Both the position numbers and the translations under genes were made by a program. A stretch of DNA of 64,000 bases. Origin: Serratia nevei. Lineage in GTDB: Bacteria; Pseudomonadota; Gammaproteobacteria; Enterobacterales; Enterobacteriaceae. The notes below the pieces were generated by a model. The model searched no databases, was not told the origin of the DNA, and was given only the letters and a program-made list of their open reading frames with translations. Below are positions 49,817-59,493 of the stretch, one piece after another. The stretch spans positions 1-64,000 of the forward strand of contig NZ_JAMYWQ010000003.1 in the NCBI RefSeq assembly GCF_024160145.1. The letters run 5' to 3'. Each line of letters starts with the position of its first letter. Within the stretch, counting starts at the first letter, position 1.

Positions 49817-50092
49817 TTAGTGCCCCATCGCGTCCTTCTTCATTTCGTCTTTCTTCATGCCGTCTTTGGCCATACCGTCTTTCGCCATGCCATCCTTTTT
49901 CATGGCGTCTTTCTTCATGCACTCCTTGTCCATGCACGCTTTCTTCATGCCGTCTTTGGCCATGCCGTCATGAGACATCTGGCTCATGCCGTCCTTTTTC
50001 ATCGCGTCTTTGCTCATGCCATCGGCGGCGTTGGCACCGGCCACGCCCAGCATCAGCGCGCTGCACATCATCATTGCGAATAACTTTTTCAT
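49817..50092 (-). CDS. methionine-rich periplasmic pentapeptide-repeat protein (penta-MxKDx type)
   Basis: A 91-residue exported protein. The signal peptide (MKKLFAMMMCSALMLGVAGANA, 22 residues) is followed by a mature region of about 69 residues built from near-perfect five-residue units of the form M(K/A)KDG. It has 14 Met, about one residue in five, with two Cys (KKACM, DKECM). This is the penta_MxKDx family. Met-rich periplasmic peptides next to YedY/YedZ-like proteins act as oxidant sinks in Azospira (MrpX). The gene lies 58 bp downstream of the YedY-like gene. A metal-binding role is the alternative. Function inferred only. Confidence 0.85.
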   Translation of the reverse strand: MKKLFAMMMCSALMLGVAGANAADGMSKDAMKKDGMSQMSHDGMAKDGMKKACMDKECMKKDAMKKDGMAKDGMAKDGMKKDEMKKDAMGH

Positions 50093-50150
50093 GGTATTTC
50101 CTTCCGTCATGTCAAAGGCACGGAGTGCCGGAGAATGGCCGGCGGCCGCC

Positions 50151-50927
50151 TCAGCTGCCGCCAAACCAGTTATAACCCTGGTCTTCCCAGTAACCGCCCG
50201 GGAAGCGGTTGGTGATCTCGATCACCTGAATGTGTTTCGGATTCTTGTAGCCCAGCTTGGTCGGCATGCGCAGCTTCATCGGGTAGCCGTACTTGCGCGG
50301 CAAGATCTGGCCGTCATAGGTCAGCGCGATAATCGTCTGCGGATGCAGCGCGGTGGCCATGTCGATGCTGGTGTAGTAGTCGTCGGCGCATTTGAAGCTG
50401 ACGTAGCGGGCGCTCAGATCCGCGCCGATCGCCTTGAGAAAGGTCGCGAACGGCACGCCGCCCCACTTGCCGATGGCGCTCCAGCCCTCGACGCAGATAT
50501 GGCGCGTTACCTGGCTGACCTGCGCCATTCGGTGCAGCTGCGGCAGGCTCCAGGCGCGTTTGTCTTGCACCCGTCCGGCCACCTCCAGCCGGTAGTCGTC
50601 ACCGTTGATGTCCGGCGCGTCCTCCTCGGCGTAGAAAGCGTTGAACGGGAACGGCCGGGTGATCATCGATTCCGGGTAGACCGGCGCCAGGCGATCGCCG
50701 TTGAACAGCCAGCCCTGTACCCGATCGTTGAAGCGCGAGATGCGGCTCAGCGCCTGTTCGACGTTGGCGTTATCGCTGAGATCGCAGCCGGTGAGCATGG
50801 CGATGCCGCCCAGCGTCAGGCCGTTGCGCAGGAAGCGGCGGCGCGACGACGCGCTCAACAGCCGCTGCGCTTCTTTGACAATCGCCTGCCCTTCATCGAT
50901 CGTCATGATCCGTTTATCCTTTTCCAT
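50151..50927 (-). CDS. YedY-like molybdopterin-dependent oxidoreductase
   Basis: Exported sulfite-oxidase-fold enzyme, 258 residues, shorter than E. coli MsrP (YedY, 334). A twin-arginine motif SRRRFL lies at 28-33, then a hydrophobic stretch ending LTGC (Cys48), which also looks like a lipobox. The molybdenum-binding Cys145 is in RHICVEGWSAIGKWGG. Conserved GYPMKLRMPTKLGYKNPKHI and YWEDQGYNWFG close the fold. It is 10 bp downstream of a cytochrome b gene, the presumed electron donor. Substrate may be methionine sulfoxide, given the adjacent Met-rich peptide, but this is inferred. MoeA/MoeB elsewhere in the window help make the cofactor. Confidence 0.85.
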   Translation of the reverse strand: MEKDKRIMTIDEGQAIVKEAQRLLSASSRRRFLRNGLTLGGIAMLTGCDLSDNANVEQALSRISRFNDRVQGWLFNGDRLAPVYPESMITRPFPFNAFYAEEDAPDINGDDYRLEVAGRVQDKRAWSLPQLHRMAQVSQVTRHICVEGWSAIGKWGGVPFATFLKAIGADLSARYVSFKCADDYYTSIDMATALHPQTIIALTYDGQILPRKYGYPMKLRMPTKLGYKNPKHIQVIEITNRFPGGYWEDQGYNWFGGS

Positions 50928-50937
50928 CGTGAACTCC

Positions 50938-51549
50938 TTAGCGTCCGCGCAGCATGGCCAGCAGCGTCCGGGGCACCAACGCCACCATCACCAGGTGAAT
51001 CGCGACGAAGGCCACCAGCGCCGACATGGCAAAAAAGTGGATATAGCGCGCCGCCTCATAGCCGCCGAGCAGCGTGCGCAGCAGCGGAAACTGCACCGAT
51101 TTCCACAGCACCAGCCCGGACAGGGCGCTCAACGCGCCGAGGATCATCACCGACAGATAGGCCACGCGTTGCACCATGTTGTAGTGGCGCAGGTCGGCGT
51201 GTTGCAGCCTGCCGCGCAGCGCGGCGCCGGCATCGGCGAGAAACTGCCGTGGGCTGAGCGGCCAATACTTGCGTTTGAAACGCCCGCTGGCCAGATTGAT
51301 CAGCAGGTAGCACAGCCCGTTGACGCCGAACAGCCACATGCCGGCGAAGTGCCACTGCAGCGCGCCGCCCAGCCAGCCGCCGAGCGTCAGCTCATTGAGA
51401 AAGCTGAAGTTGAACAGCGGCGAGGCGTTGTAGATGCGCCAGCCGCTGGTCACCATGATCAGCATCGCCAGCGCATTCAGCCAGTGCGTCAACCGCAGCC
51501 ACAGCGGGTGCACCGTCTGTCGTTGTTCCGGGGTGAGGGTGAGGCTCAT
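50938..51549 (-). CDS. cytochrome b561-type membrane protein (YedZ1-like electron donor)
   Basis: A 203-residue inner-membrane protein with about four to five spans and several His near span ends: HPLWLRLTHWLNALAML at the start, LQWHFAGMWLFGVNG near 70, and HFFAMSALVAFVAIHLVMV near 180. These are typical heme b ligands of the cytochrome b561/hydrogenase cytochrome b superfamily. It is not MsrQ-like in length or motif. The gene is upstream of, and probably coupled to, the YedY-like enzyme, and divergent from a two-component system. It likely passes electrons from quinol to that enzyme. Confidence 0.82.
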   Translation of the reverse strand: MSLTLTPEQRQTVHPLWLRLTHWLNALAMLIMVTSGWRIYNASPLFNFSFLNELTLGGWLGGALQWHFAGMWLFGVNGLCYLLINLASGRFKRKYWPLSPRQFLADAGAALRGRLQHADLRHYNMVQRVAYLSVMILGALSALSGLVLWKSVQFPLLRTLLGGYEAARYIHFFAMSALVAFVAIHLVMVALVPRTLLAMLRGR

Positions 51550-51693
51550 GCGAACTCCTGGCGACCAATGAGGCGATGAGCCGAGTATTCCCCGAATTTG
51601 TTCCCCAAGACCTCACGCAAAGTTAAATAAAATGTGATAACTCCGCCGCGGGGGGTTGTGTAGACTTCAGAGAGAAACGGGCAATCAGCGGTA
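51550..51693. promoter_or_regulatory. divergent promoter region between cytochrome b and response-regulator genes
   Basis: A 144-bp gap containing an AT-rich stretch (51621-51648, GTTAAATAAAATGTGATAAC) with GTTA/TAAC ends 12 bp apart. It should hold both promoters. It does not match the CusR/HprR box I know. The neighbouring response regulator is the natural candidate binder. Confidence 0.4.
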
Positions 51694-52413
51694 ATGAGAA
51701 TGGACAAGCCAAAACGAATTTTGATCGTCGAGGACGACGGCGACATCGCCGAGCTGCTGCAGCTGCATCTGCGCGACGAGGGGTACGCCATCAGCCACGC
51801 AGCCGACGGCAACCGGGGCATGGCGATGCTGGATCAGGGCGGCTGGGACGCCCTGATCCTCGATCTGATGCTGCCGGGCGTGGACGGATTGGAGATTTGC
51901 CGCCGGGCGCGCACCATGACGCGCTACACGCCGATCATCATCACCAGCGCGCGCTCCAGCGAGGTGCATCGCGTGCTGGGGCTGGAGCTGGGCGCCGACG
52001 ACTATCTGGCCAAGCCCTTCTCCATGCTGGAGCTGGTGGCGCGGGTCAAGGCGCTGTTTCGCCGCCAGGAAGCGATGAGCCGCAACCTGCGCATGGACGC
52101 CGGCGTGCTCAGCTTCAACGATCTGACCATCGACCCCATCGCCCGCGAAGTGCACCTGCACCAGCAGCCGGTCGAGCTGACGCCGCGCGAATTCGACCTG
52201 CTGTACTTTTTCGCCCGCCACCCGGGCCAGGTGTTCTCGCGCCTGAGCCTGTTGAATCAGGTCTGGGGCTATCAGCACGAGGGGTATGAGCACACCGTCA
52301 ACACCCATATCAACCGGCTGCGCATCAAGATCGAGCGCAACCCGGCGGAACCCGAGCGCATCCTCACGGTGTGGGGCATGGGCTATAAATTCGCGGCCGC
52401 GCCGCAAGAGTGA
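51694..52413 (+). CDS. OmpR-family response regulator
   Basis: A 239-residue response regulator. The receiver domain (residues 1-120) has the acidic pair in VEDDGD, phospho-acceptor Asp in LILDLMLPGVDG near 52, Thr/Ser in ITSARSSE and Lys in LAKPFS. The C-terminal winged helix (140-235) contains VELTPREFDLLYFFARHPGQVFSRLSLLNQVWGY and VNTHINRLRIKIERNP. The start is ATG at 51694, or possibly ATG at 51700. It is followed 3 bp later by a histidine kinase, and is divergent from the cytochrome b/YedY-like/Met-rich genes that it may control. Confidence 0.93.
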   Translation: MRMDKPKRILIVEDDGDIAELLQLHLRDEGYAISHAADGNRGMAMLDQGGWDALILDLMLPGVDGLEICRRARTMTRYTPIIITSARSSEVHRVLGLELGADDYLAKPFSMLELVARVKALFRRQEAMSRNLRMDAGVLSFNDLTIDPIAREVHLHQQPVELTPREFDLLYFFARHPGQVFSRLSLLNQVWGYQHEGYEHTVNTHINRLRIKIERNPAEPERILTVWGMGYKFAAAPQE

Positions 52414-52416
52414 GCC

Positions 52417-53883
52417 ATGAAAAACCTTACGTTAGCGCAACGCCTCACGCTGATCTTCGCGCTGCTGATCGTCATCGGCTGCGCCTTTTCCGGCTGGATG
52501 CAGGTGCGCAGCAGCACCCAGTACAGCCAGGCGGTGATCCAGCGCCTGTCCGGCAACCTGGCGCAGCATATCGCCGACAGCAACCCGCTGCTGGGGGTGA
52601 ACGGGCCGGATCCGCAGGCGGTGCATACCCTGTTCGATCAGCTGATGGCGGTGAATCCCAGCGTTGAGGTTTACCTGCTCGACAAGCAGGGCACGATTAT
52701 CGGCAACGCCGCGCCGGCCGGGCATCTGAAGCGGCAGCGGGTCGCGTTGCCGCCGCTGCAGGCGCTGCTCGGTGGCGCGCCGATGCCGGTGTATGGCGAC
52801 GATCCGCGCAGCGCGGACGGGCGCAAGGTGTTCAGCGTCGCGCCGCTCAAGGTCGATGGCCGGATCGAAGGCTACCTGTACGTGGTGCTGCTCGGCGAGG
52901 ATTACACGGCGCTGGCCAGCAACGCCCAGTTCAACTCGGCGGTCAGGATGGCGCTGTGGACCTCAGGGCTGATGGTGCTGTTCAGCCTGCTGGCCGGCGG
53001 CTTCGCGTTTTATTGGGTGACGCGCCCTATCCGTCGCCTGACCCGGCAGGTCAGCGCGCTGGACAGCGGCGGCATCGAGGCGGTGCAGGCCTACGCGGCG
53101 CTGCCGGCGGTACGGCCCGGGCGCGACGAAGTCAGCCAGCTGCACCAGGCCTTTCACCGCATGGCGCAGCGCCTTGCCGAACAGTGGCAAACGCTGGCGC
53201 AGCAGGATCGGCTGCGGCGTGAATTCATCGCCAACGTCTCGCACGATCTGCGCACCCCGCTCACCTCGCTGCACGGCTATCTGGAGACGCTGTCGGTCAA
53301 GGCCGCCACCCTGAGCGAAGCCGATCGGCGGCGCTATCTGGAGATCGCGCTGGCACAGAGCCGCAAGGTGGGCAAACTGGCGCAGGAGCTGTTCGAGCTG
53401 GCGCGGCTGGAGTACGGCGTGGTGAAACCGCAGAAAGAGCCTTTTTCCCTCAGCGAGCTGTTGCAAGACGTGTTCCAAAAGTTCGAGCTGGCGGCGGAGG
53501 CGCGCAACCAGCGGCTGCACGCCGACATTCCCCCTGGCATTCCACCGGTGTTCGCCGATCTCAGCATGATTGAGCGGGTGCTGACCAACCTGCTGGACAA
53601 CGCCATTCGCCATACGCCGCCCGGCGGCGACATTGGCGTGCGGCTGTGGCGGCAAGACGATCGGGTGATGGTGCAGGTCAGCGACAGCGGCCCCGGCATT
53701 CCGCAAACGCTGCGCGCCGATCTGTTCGTGCGCCCGTCTGTCCTGAGCGGCACCCGGCGCCCTTCCGGCGGGCTGGGCCTGATGATCGTGCGGCGCATTC
53801 TGCAGCTGCACGACAGCGATATTCAGCTGATCGAACAAGCGCACAGTGGCGCCTGCTTCCGCTTCGCCATTCCGCCGCGTTAA
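52417..53883 (+). CDS. sensor histidine kinase
   Basis: Membrane sensor kinase, 488 residues, partner of the preceding response regulator. Two spans (about 9-30 and 170-192) frame a periplasmic sensor domain of about 140 residues; then HAMP (about 193-255), dimerisation domain with phospho-His in FIANVSHDLRTPLTSLHGYLETL near 275, N-box ERVLTNLLDNAIRHTPPGG near 385, G1 VSDSGPGIP and G2 GGLGLMIVRRILQ. Ligand unknown; the context suggests envelope oxidant or metal stress. Its 3' end overlaps the convergent ecpE gene by 4 bp. Confidence 0.93.
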   Translation: MKNLTLAQRLTLIFALLIVIGCAFSGWMQVRSSTQYSQAVIQRLSGNLAQHIADSNPLLGVNGPDPQAVHTLFDQLMAVNPSVEVYLLDKQGTIIGNAAPAGHLKRQRVALPPLQALLGGAPMPVYGDDPRSADGRKVFSVAPLKVDGRIEGYLYVVLLGEDYTALASNAQFNSAVRMALWTSGLMVLFSLLAGGFAFYWVTRPIRRLTRQVSALDSGGIEAVQAYAALPAVRPGRDEVSQLHQAFHRMAQRLAEQWQTLAQQDRLRREFIANVSHDLRTPLTSLHGYLETLSVKAATLSEADRRRYLEIALAQSRKVGKLAQELFELARLEYGVVKPQKEPFSLSELLQDVFQKFELAAEARNQRLHADIPPGIPPVFADLSMIERVLTNLLDNAIRHTPPGGDIGVRLWRQDDRVMVQVSDSGPGIPQTLRADLFVRPSVLSGTRRPSGGLGLMIVRRILQLHDSDIQLIEQAHSGACFRFAIPPR

Positions 53884-54548
53884 TCGAGGCAGCTGCGATC
53901 GACGCTGATAAACTTGTCGTTATAAATAATGAATTTCTGCCCTTTCAGCCGAATGCCCGCATGGGTCAGCGTATCGCCGGGGCGCAGGTATTCGGTGACG
54001 CCCTCTTCATCCGTACTGTTGCAGCCCGGCTTGAGCAGGAACTTGAAGTAGGTGTTACCGGTGTTGGTGAGCGTGCCGCGTTGGGTATCGAGCCGATAGG
54101 CAAAGTTTACCTGGCGCGGGCGCACCACCAGAATGGTGTCCATCACCACGATCGGCTCCAGGTTGACGCCGGCGCCCTGACGCGGCCCCGGCTCGAACAA
54201 CCGGGTAGGCACTTCGCGAAATGATACCCGGTAATAACGCTCGCGATTATCCTGCGGCCCGCGGTAGAAAAATTTGTAGTACTCCGCCTGCCCGGCCTGT
54301 AGCGTCAGTTGACGCGGCGCGAACAGCAGTTCGCCATCCGCCGGCCGGCTGCGCACCTCGCGTTCTCCCGGCCGATCGATGGCGCGAATGCTCACCTGAT
54401 ACAGGCGCGCGCTGCGGTTGTTATTCAACACCCGCTTGGCGGTGAATGAGCGATCCTGATCCATGGCAAACGTCAGGGTACCGACATTGATCGCGGCGGT
54501 GGTAAAGGGGAAAGACAAACACAGCAACCCTATCAGCACAAGTTTCAC
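53880..54548 (-). CDS. ecpE: ECP-type fimbrial chaperone EcpE
   Basis: Second periplasmic chaperone of the ECP/Mat fimbria. The GTG start at 54548 is supported by GAGG upstream and gives 222 residues. Signal peptide ends FTTA at about residue 18; the mature protein starts AINVGTLTFAMDQDRSFTAKRVLNNN. It has a two-domain immunoglobulin chaperone pattern (QAEYYKFFYRGPQDNRERYYRVSFRE near 85) and a Cys pair near the C-terminus (KPGCNS, DRSCLD). Last gene of ecpABCDE. It is similar to EcpB encoded earlier in the operon. Confidence 0.88.
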   Translation of the reverse strand: MKLVLIGLLCLSFPFTTAAINVGTLTFAMDQDRSFTAKRVLNNNRSARLYQVSIRAIDRPGEREVRSRPADGELLFAPRQLTLQAGQAEYYKFFYRGPQDNRERYYRVSFREVPTRLFEPGPRQGAGVNLEPIVVMDTILVVRPRQVNFAYRLDTQRGTLTNTGNTYFKFLLKPGCNSTDEEGVTEYLRPGDTLTHAGIRLKGQKFIIYNDKFISVDRSCLD

Positions 54549-54557
54549 ACCCTGTCC

Positions 54558-56189
54558 TCAATTGATGTTGCGCCAGGTGGCTTCGACATGAATTTCACCG
54601 GCGGCGCTGACGTCGCCATACCAACCGTTGCCGTCGACGGTTCTCAGCGAGATCGGATTATTCATTGGAATGCTAAAGGTCACGCGGGTCTTGTTCAGCA
54701 CCCCCACTTCGCCGGAGATATCATTCCACGGGGTGCTGCTCCAGAGCGCGTTGGTCATGTCGTGCCACTGGCCATCGCAACCGGCGGCGAAGCTCTGCTG
54801 GCCGTTGGTGCTGGTGGTGATGCCGAGGGTGGCGGGGAACGGCACCCGGGTACTGTTATCCGCAGAAGAAAAGAGGCAGTAGTTCACCCCGTCGATCGCC
54901 TGAGTCGGCCCGGTCGCCATCACCCTCACCTGATCGGCAGCGGTTTTGCCGCTGGTGGTCACGAAGTAGCCGAACTCCAGCGCCGGCTCCGTCGGGCCGA
55001 CATAGCCTTCACGGTGTGGGCTGTTGTCGTAATCATCGGAAATGATGCTGATGCTGAAATCGCGCGGCTTGATAATCAGCTGGTTTGAGGTGGAAAACTC
55101 ATACCATCCCGACTCCGGCGAGGTGGTGTTCTGAAAACGGAAATTGATCAGATCGCGGGTGCCGCTGTCGGAAATCCCCAGTGCGACCATCTGTTTGAAG
55201 AAGTTGCTGGAGAAGAACACATAGACGGCGTTGCTGCTCTTCAACTCGTTAAAGGTATAGTAGCTGCCGGTGCCCGACGTGTTTTTCCAGGTGTTGCCGT
55301 TCAGACTGAACTGCAGGTCGGCGGCGTTCACCGCGGATGACAGCGCCGCATGGTTAATCGCCGGGAAAATATGAATCGAGGTATTGCTGACGCTGCCGTC
55401 GGTCTGCAAATCGTAGTTGACCATCTTGCACATGATGCCTGAGCGGGCGCCGATGGTCTGGTTCTTGCAATCGGCATTGCCCTCGCCGATGATCGGCACC
55501 CCATCGCTGTTGACGAACACTTCCGATACGGCGTTGGTATTGACAAAGCGCAGGTGGGCCGCCTTGCTGTGCGTGACGGTGCGCTTGTACCAGCGGCCGC
55601 TGGCCTGATCCCGACAGCGGCCGCCGGCCGCGGCGTCGTAAGCCACCGACGTTTGGCAACCGTTGATCTGCATGCTGAAAGCTTCGCCCGCCGCCATCTG
55701 TTTCAGATACTGATAGAAGCTCGGCGACATCATGCCGTGCATCCATTTTGCGCCGCCGGGTGTGACCACGGCACCGTAAAATCCCTTTTCGTCGGTGGTC
55801 TGCGGCAGAATCAAGCTGGTATCCATATTACAGCCGGCATACCAGTTGATGCAGCGCAAGCCGAGGAACGGATTCTTGATCGGCGCATTTTCCAGCCACA
55901 TGTCATAGCGCCAGTTGGCATTCAGCCCCGTGTTGTAACCATTATCCACGTACCCCAGGCTTTGCTGATAGACAGTGCCTGAACCGCCGTATTTTAGCCC
56001 GGTCCACTTGTTGGCACCGGTCATGCGCGGATCCAGCCCGCCGGCCGGCGTGACGAAAAAGTTGTCGTCGGCGTTGTTCTCCACGAAGACAAACTTCATT
56101 ACCGCCGCATCCGGCCAGTTGGTCTCGCTGACCGCCGCCTGCAGCGCGGGGGCGACCAGCGCCAACAACAGCGCAACGTTAGCTCTCAT
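54558..56189 (-). CDS. ecpD: ECP-type fimbrial tip subunit/adhesin EcpD
   Basis: Secreted polymerised tip protein of ECP/Mat pili. The ATG at 56189 gives 543 residues, close to E. coli EcpD. Signal peptide of 18 residues ends Leu-Gln-Ala, with mature start [51 protein letters not shown]. Several Cys pairs occur ([24 protein letters not shown]). It overlaps the ecpC 3' end by 11 bp, implying translational coupling, and ends 9 bp before ecpE. Host receptor is unknown. Confidence 0.9.
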   Translation of the reverse strand: MRANVALLLALVAPALQAAVSETNWPDAAVMKFVFVENNADDNFFVTPAGGLDPRMTGANKWTGLKYGGSGTVYQQSLGYVDNGYNTGLNANWRYDMWLENAPIKNPFLGLRCINWYAGCNMDTSLILPQTTDEKGFYGAVVTPGGAKWMHGMMSPSFYQYLKQMAAGEAFSMQINGCQTSVAYDAAAGGRCRDQASGRWYKRTVTHSKAAHLRFVNTNAVSEVFVNSDGVPIIGEGNADCKNQTIGARSGIMCKMVNYDLQTDGSVSNTSIHIFPAINHAALSSAVNAADLQFSLNGNTWKNTSGTGSYYTFNELKSSNAVYVFFSSNFFKQMVALGISDSGTRDLINFRFQNTTSPESGWYEFSTSNQLIIKPRDFSISIISDDYDNSPHREGYVGPTEPALEFGYFVTTSGKTAADQVRVMATGPTQAIDGVNYCLFSSADNSTRVPFPATLGITTSTNGQQSFAAGCDGQWHDMTNALWSSTPWNDISGEVGVLNKTRVTFSIPMNNPISLRTVDGNGWYGDVSAAGEIHVEATWRNIN

Positions 56190-58698
56190 GGTCAGACTCC
56201 CCGGATGGCATATTGCCCGCATAGGTTTTCAGCCCGGTGCAGACCACGTCGCCGACCCACACGGCGCCTTGCGCCTTGCTCAAATCCAAATCCACTTCGC
56301 ATGTCTGATTGCCGCCGTGGGTAAAATCGATAACCGGGAATTTCTTGTCGACGTCCATGATAAATTCGCCTTTCTCATCGGTGCGGGTGCGGCCGATATG
56401 GTTCTTGATATAGGCGTTGGCCAGCAGCGTGCCGTCCTCCGCCTTGATGCGGCCGAAAACCGTCACCATCTGTTTTATCTCCGGCGAGATCACCGCCACG
56501 TTGCCCGGATACAGGGTGAGCTTGCTCTTGCGCCTGGTGACGATGTCGAAGCTCTCCGCCGAGTTCTTGTTGTTCATCAGCTCAACGTCGTACTGACCGT
56601 ACGGCGATAACGGCAGGTAATTCTTATTGCCGCTCAGCTTCACCATCCGGCCGTCAACCCGTGCGGTCAGCAGGCCGTCGTTTTCAATGCCGGTATTGAA
56701 GATAATCCCGGCGTTGCCTTCGTTGCGGCCGCTGATGGCAATATCACGCCCTTGCCAACCCACGCTGCCGCTCGCGGTCAGGCTGCTGTTAACGTAGCCA
56801 TCGGCGGAGCTGCTGACGTTGAGCGTGCCGGCGGAATACTTGGTGTCGAAGCGCGCATAGCCGCCACCGTTGAAGCGGCTGTCGCTGCGGGTATCACCGG
56901 AAATCGCCCGCGACAGGTTAGCGCCCAGGGTGCGGATCGGCCCGTCCTTGATGTCCTTGCGCGCCGCCAGGTTGGCGGTGGTGTAGCCATTCTGGTTGGA
57001 AACGCCGGCGCTGAACCAGTTGCCCATCGGCAGTGAAAAATCGAGCGCGATGTACTTGCCGGTATTGGCGTTACTGCTGCCGTTGTTATAGCGTTGCACA
57101 CCCGCACGTACGCCCAGCGTGCCGAAGCGGCCGGTAAAGATATTCTGGTAATAATCGGCGTTGTAATAGTGACTGTCGTTCTTCTTATCGTCGTTGTAGC
57201 TGGCGCTCAGGGTGCCCAGCGGAGACCACAGCGCGCCCAGGTTAAGGCTGCCGCCAACGGCGCGGTTATAGGCGTCATTTTGCCTCAGACGATCGCCAAT
57301 CTGCGTTTTCTCCTGATTGATCCATACGCTGCTGAAGCCGCCGGGCAACGCGGCGCTGACGCTGTTGACCAAACTCCAGGAGCGATCGGAGGCCGCCATA
57401 TTTTGCAGGTTGATCTGAATCGACTCGGTCACCGGCAGGCTGATGCGGCTCTCACCGACGGCGTTGCCGTCAAACGAATACCCCGACAGCGCCCAATTAA
57501 GCGTTTGCAGATTGCCGGTAGCCGAAGCGCCAAGCAAATAAGAGTCCTTCGCCGGGCGGTGGCGATCCCGTTCGCCGCGCCAGTCGTCCATGCGCAGCAT
57601 CCCGCCCCAGAATTGCCAGGCCAGCGGCGCATTCGTGCCGCGATTGGGGCTGAACAATTTATTCACTCGTTGCATGCGTTTATCCACCACTTTGCCGTTG
57701 ACCACGACCTCCACCTCTACGTCATAAATGCCGTAGGGCAAACTGCCGGTGTCCACTTCATGGTTGCCCATCGTGAAGTTTTGTACGCTGAGCAGCCGCC
57801 CGTCGCGCGACAGATGCACCTCGCCGGCCGAGGGGAAAAAAACCACGATCGGCGTCAGCGATTGGGAATTATCGAATACCGTCGAGTTGGCGCGGTTGCC
57901 GTAGGACAGACCATAAATCTTGCTCGAGTTGATGGTCGTGACCGGCCCCAGCGACTGCAGATTCCAGCTGTCCAGCATGCCGGCGGCGAAACGGCGGCCG
58001 GCGAAATCACGCTCGTACATCGCTTTGTACAGCGTGGCGTTTTCATCGCCGCTGCCGATACCGTAGATTGAAGCGTTCAACTCCACGTGGTGTTCACGCA
58101 ACGCCGTGACGCTGTTGAGCGATAAATAACTGGAGGTGTTGCCTTCGCTGGCGCGGGCCCGGTTATCGTAGACCCCGAGGTTATAATCCAGCGTGCTGCT
58201 TACGGCATCCACGCTGGACGCGCCGATGTCGCTCGAGCGGGCGCGCAGCACCGTCCCCAACGCGGATTCTTTCACCACCAGCTGCAGGTTGAGCTGCCGG
58301 AAATCCAGCGCCAGCCAGGCGTCGTCCGCGACCCGGATATGCTGCTGCCGATCGAATGGCGCATCCTGCAAAGCCTGCAGCTGGCCGGCAATCGCCGCCG
58401 TCAGCCGGGCGCCGTCGTCGTTATCCTCCAGCGTCACCCGACGAATCTTCAGCCTGGCCTGATCCAGGTAGAGAAAGGCATGCCCGATGCGGCTGTCGTC
58501 TTTGACGCCATCGCTCTTTTCATAATGCAACAACAGCGGAATACTCATCCCCTCGCGCAACGCCAGGCTGAAGGTTTGCGGGATCAGTACGCCGTTAATC
58601 TGCGTCAAACCGGCCGCCATCGCCATGCGGCCAGGCAACAGCGTCGGGAGCGCCAGCGCACCGGCAGCCAAAAGCGTTTTCAACAGCACAGCGTTCAC
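56179..58698 (-). CDS. ecpC: ECP-type fimbrial usher EcpC
   Basis: Outer-membrane usher of the alpha-type (CS1/ECP) class. A GTG at 58698 behind a perfect AAGGAG gives 839 residues, almost the E. coli EcpC length; open frame upstream to 58782 overlaps ecpB and lacks a ribosome site. The signal peptide region is [15 protein letters not shown]. Conserved usher blocks include [46 protein letters not shown] and the C-terminal [11 protein letters not shown]. It shares little with the fimD usher of this window. It lies between ecpB and ecpD. Confidence 0.95.
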   Translation of the reverse strand: MNAVLLKTLLAAGALALPTLLPGRMAMAAGLTQINGVLIPQTFSLALREGMSIPLLLHYEKSDGVKDDSRIGHAFLYLDQARLKIRRVTLEDNDDGARLTAAIAGQLQALQDAPFDRQQHIRVADDAWLALDFRQLNLQLVVKESALGTVLRARSSDIGASSVDAVSSTLDYNLGVYDNRARASEGNTSSYLSLNSVTALREHHVELNASIYGIGSGDENATLYKAMYERDFAGRRFAAGMLDSWNLQSLGPVTTINSSKIYGLSYGNRANSTVFDNSQSLTPIVVFFPSAGEVHLSRDGRLLSVQNFTMGNHEVDTGSLPYGIYDVEVEVVVNGKVVDKRMQRVNKLFSPNRGTNAPLAWQFWGGMLRMDDWRGERDRHRPAKDSYLLGASATGNLQTLNWALSGYSFDGNAVGESRISLPVTESIQINLQNMAASDRSWSLVNSVSAALPGGFSSVWINQEKTQIGDRLRQNDAYNRAVGGSLNLGALWSPLGTLSASYNDDKKNDSHYYNADYYQNIFTGRFGTLGVRAGVQRYNNGSSNANTGKYIALDFSLPMGNWFSAGVSNQNGYTTANLAARKDIKDGPIRTLGANLSRAISGDTRSDSRFNGGGYARFDTKYSAGTLNVSSSADGYVNSSLTASGSVGWQGRDIAISGRNEGNAGIIFNTGIENDGLLTARVDGRMVKLSGNKNYLPLSPYGQYDVELMNNKNSAESFDIVTRRKSKLTLYPGNVAVISPEIKQMVTVFGRIKAEDGTLLANAYIKNHIGRTRTDEKGEFIMDVDKKFPVIDFTHGGNQTCEVDLDLSKAQGAVWVGDVVCTGLKTYAGNMPSGESDHES

Positions 58699-58748
58699 AT
58701 GCCACTCCTTGCGTGATTGTTTTGCATCCATCGTGGATAACGCGCGCA

Positions 58749-59417
58749 TTACTTCACCGGGATAAACTGTTCGCCGTGCCACAGCGCGACGCGCCCTTTT
58801 TTATCGTTGACGTCAACCTTGCTGAAGGCGCGATCCTTCCCCGGCATCACGAAATAATTTTCCTTGCAGTCGCTGCCGTCTTGCTTGTTCCTGCAATTGC
58901 CGTAGGCCACCACTTTGAACGTGGCGTTGCCGGTGTTTTTGATCCGTCCGTTGGCAAACTGATAGGCGAAGCGATCCTGCCGAGGCGCCACCACCAAAAT
59001 GGTGCCGATGCGCGCCGACGTGGTGGCCACGGCATTGCGCCGAGCCGAGTTTTGCCCCGCCTCGCTCAGCGCCTGATCAAACCAAACGATGCGGTAGTAG
59101 CGCTCCTGAGCGTCATTCGGCCCCTGGTAGTAAAAGCGAATCACATCGCTGGCGTTGGCCGGCAGGATCAGGCTGGCGGGCGACAGCAGCATTTCATCCC
59201 GGCTGCCCATCGGGATCGCCCTCCCGGAGGCCAGGGGGCTGGAAATGCGTTCGATCTTGATGTTCACCAGCCGGCCGCTGTCGGTGGTGTTTTTGATTTC
59301 CTTGCTCAGGCGCGCGCTGTCGCCTGGCATGAAGGAGCTGATCTCACCCACATCGAGAGCCAAAGCCGGCCGCAGCAGCATTAACATCAGGGTGGCGGCG
59401 AGAGAAAAGCGTGTCAT
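58749..59417 (-). CDS. ecpB: ECP-type fimbrial chaperone EcpB
   Basis: Periplasmic chaperone of the ECP/Mat operon. The ATG at 59417 gives 222 residues, equal to E. coli EcpB. Signal peptide of about 20 residues ([11 protein letters not shown]), then [38 protein letters not shown], the family start. [25 protein letters not shown] near 95 and the Cys pair ([17 protein letters not shown]) are typical. The open frame continues upstream but that part is not coding. Located after ecpA, across a 76-bp gap with a hairpin. Confidence 0.92.
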   Translation of the reverse strand: MTRFSLAATLMLMLLRPALALDVGEISSFMPGDSARLSKEIKNTTDSGRLVNIKIERISSPLASGRAIPMGSRDEMLLSPASLILPANASDVIRFYYQGPNDAQERYYRIVWFDQALSEAGQNSARRNAVATTSARIGTILVVAPRQDRFAYQFANGRIKNTGNATFKVVAYGNCRNKQDGSDCKENYFVMPGKDRAFSKVDVNDKKGRVALWHGEQFIPVK

Positions 59418-59452
59418 TGCGGTATTCCACTGGCGTTGATGAGCGATAAATA

Positions 59453-59472
59453 GCAGGAGGTCTCCCCCCTGC
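59453..59472 (-). repeat. intercistronic hairpin between ecpA and ecpB
   Basis: GCAGG-A-GG (59453-59460) pairs with CC-C-CCTGC (59465-59472) around a TCTC loop: seven pairs with one mismatch. It follows the ecpA stop by 20 bp and could limit read-through or protect the pilin message so that EcpA exceeds the assembly proteins. Confidence 0.5.
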
Positions 59473-59493
59473 CAGATGCAGATCGTTCGGGGA

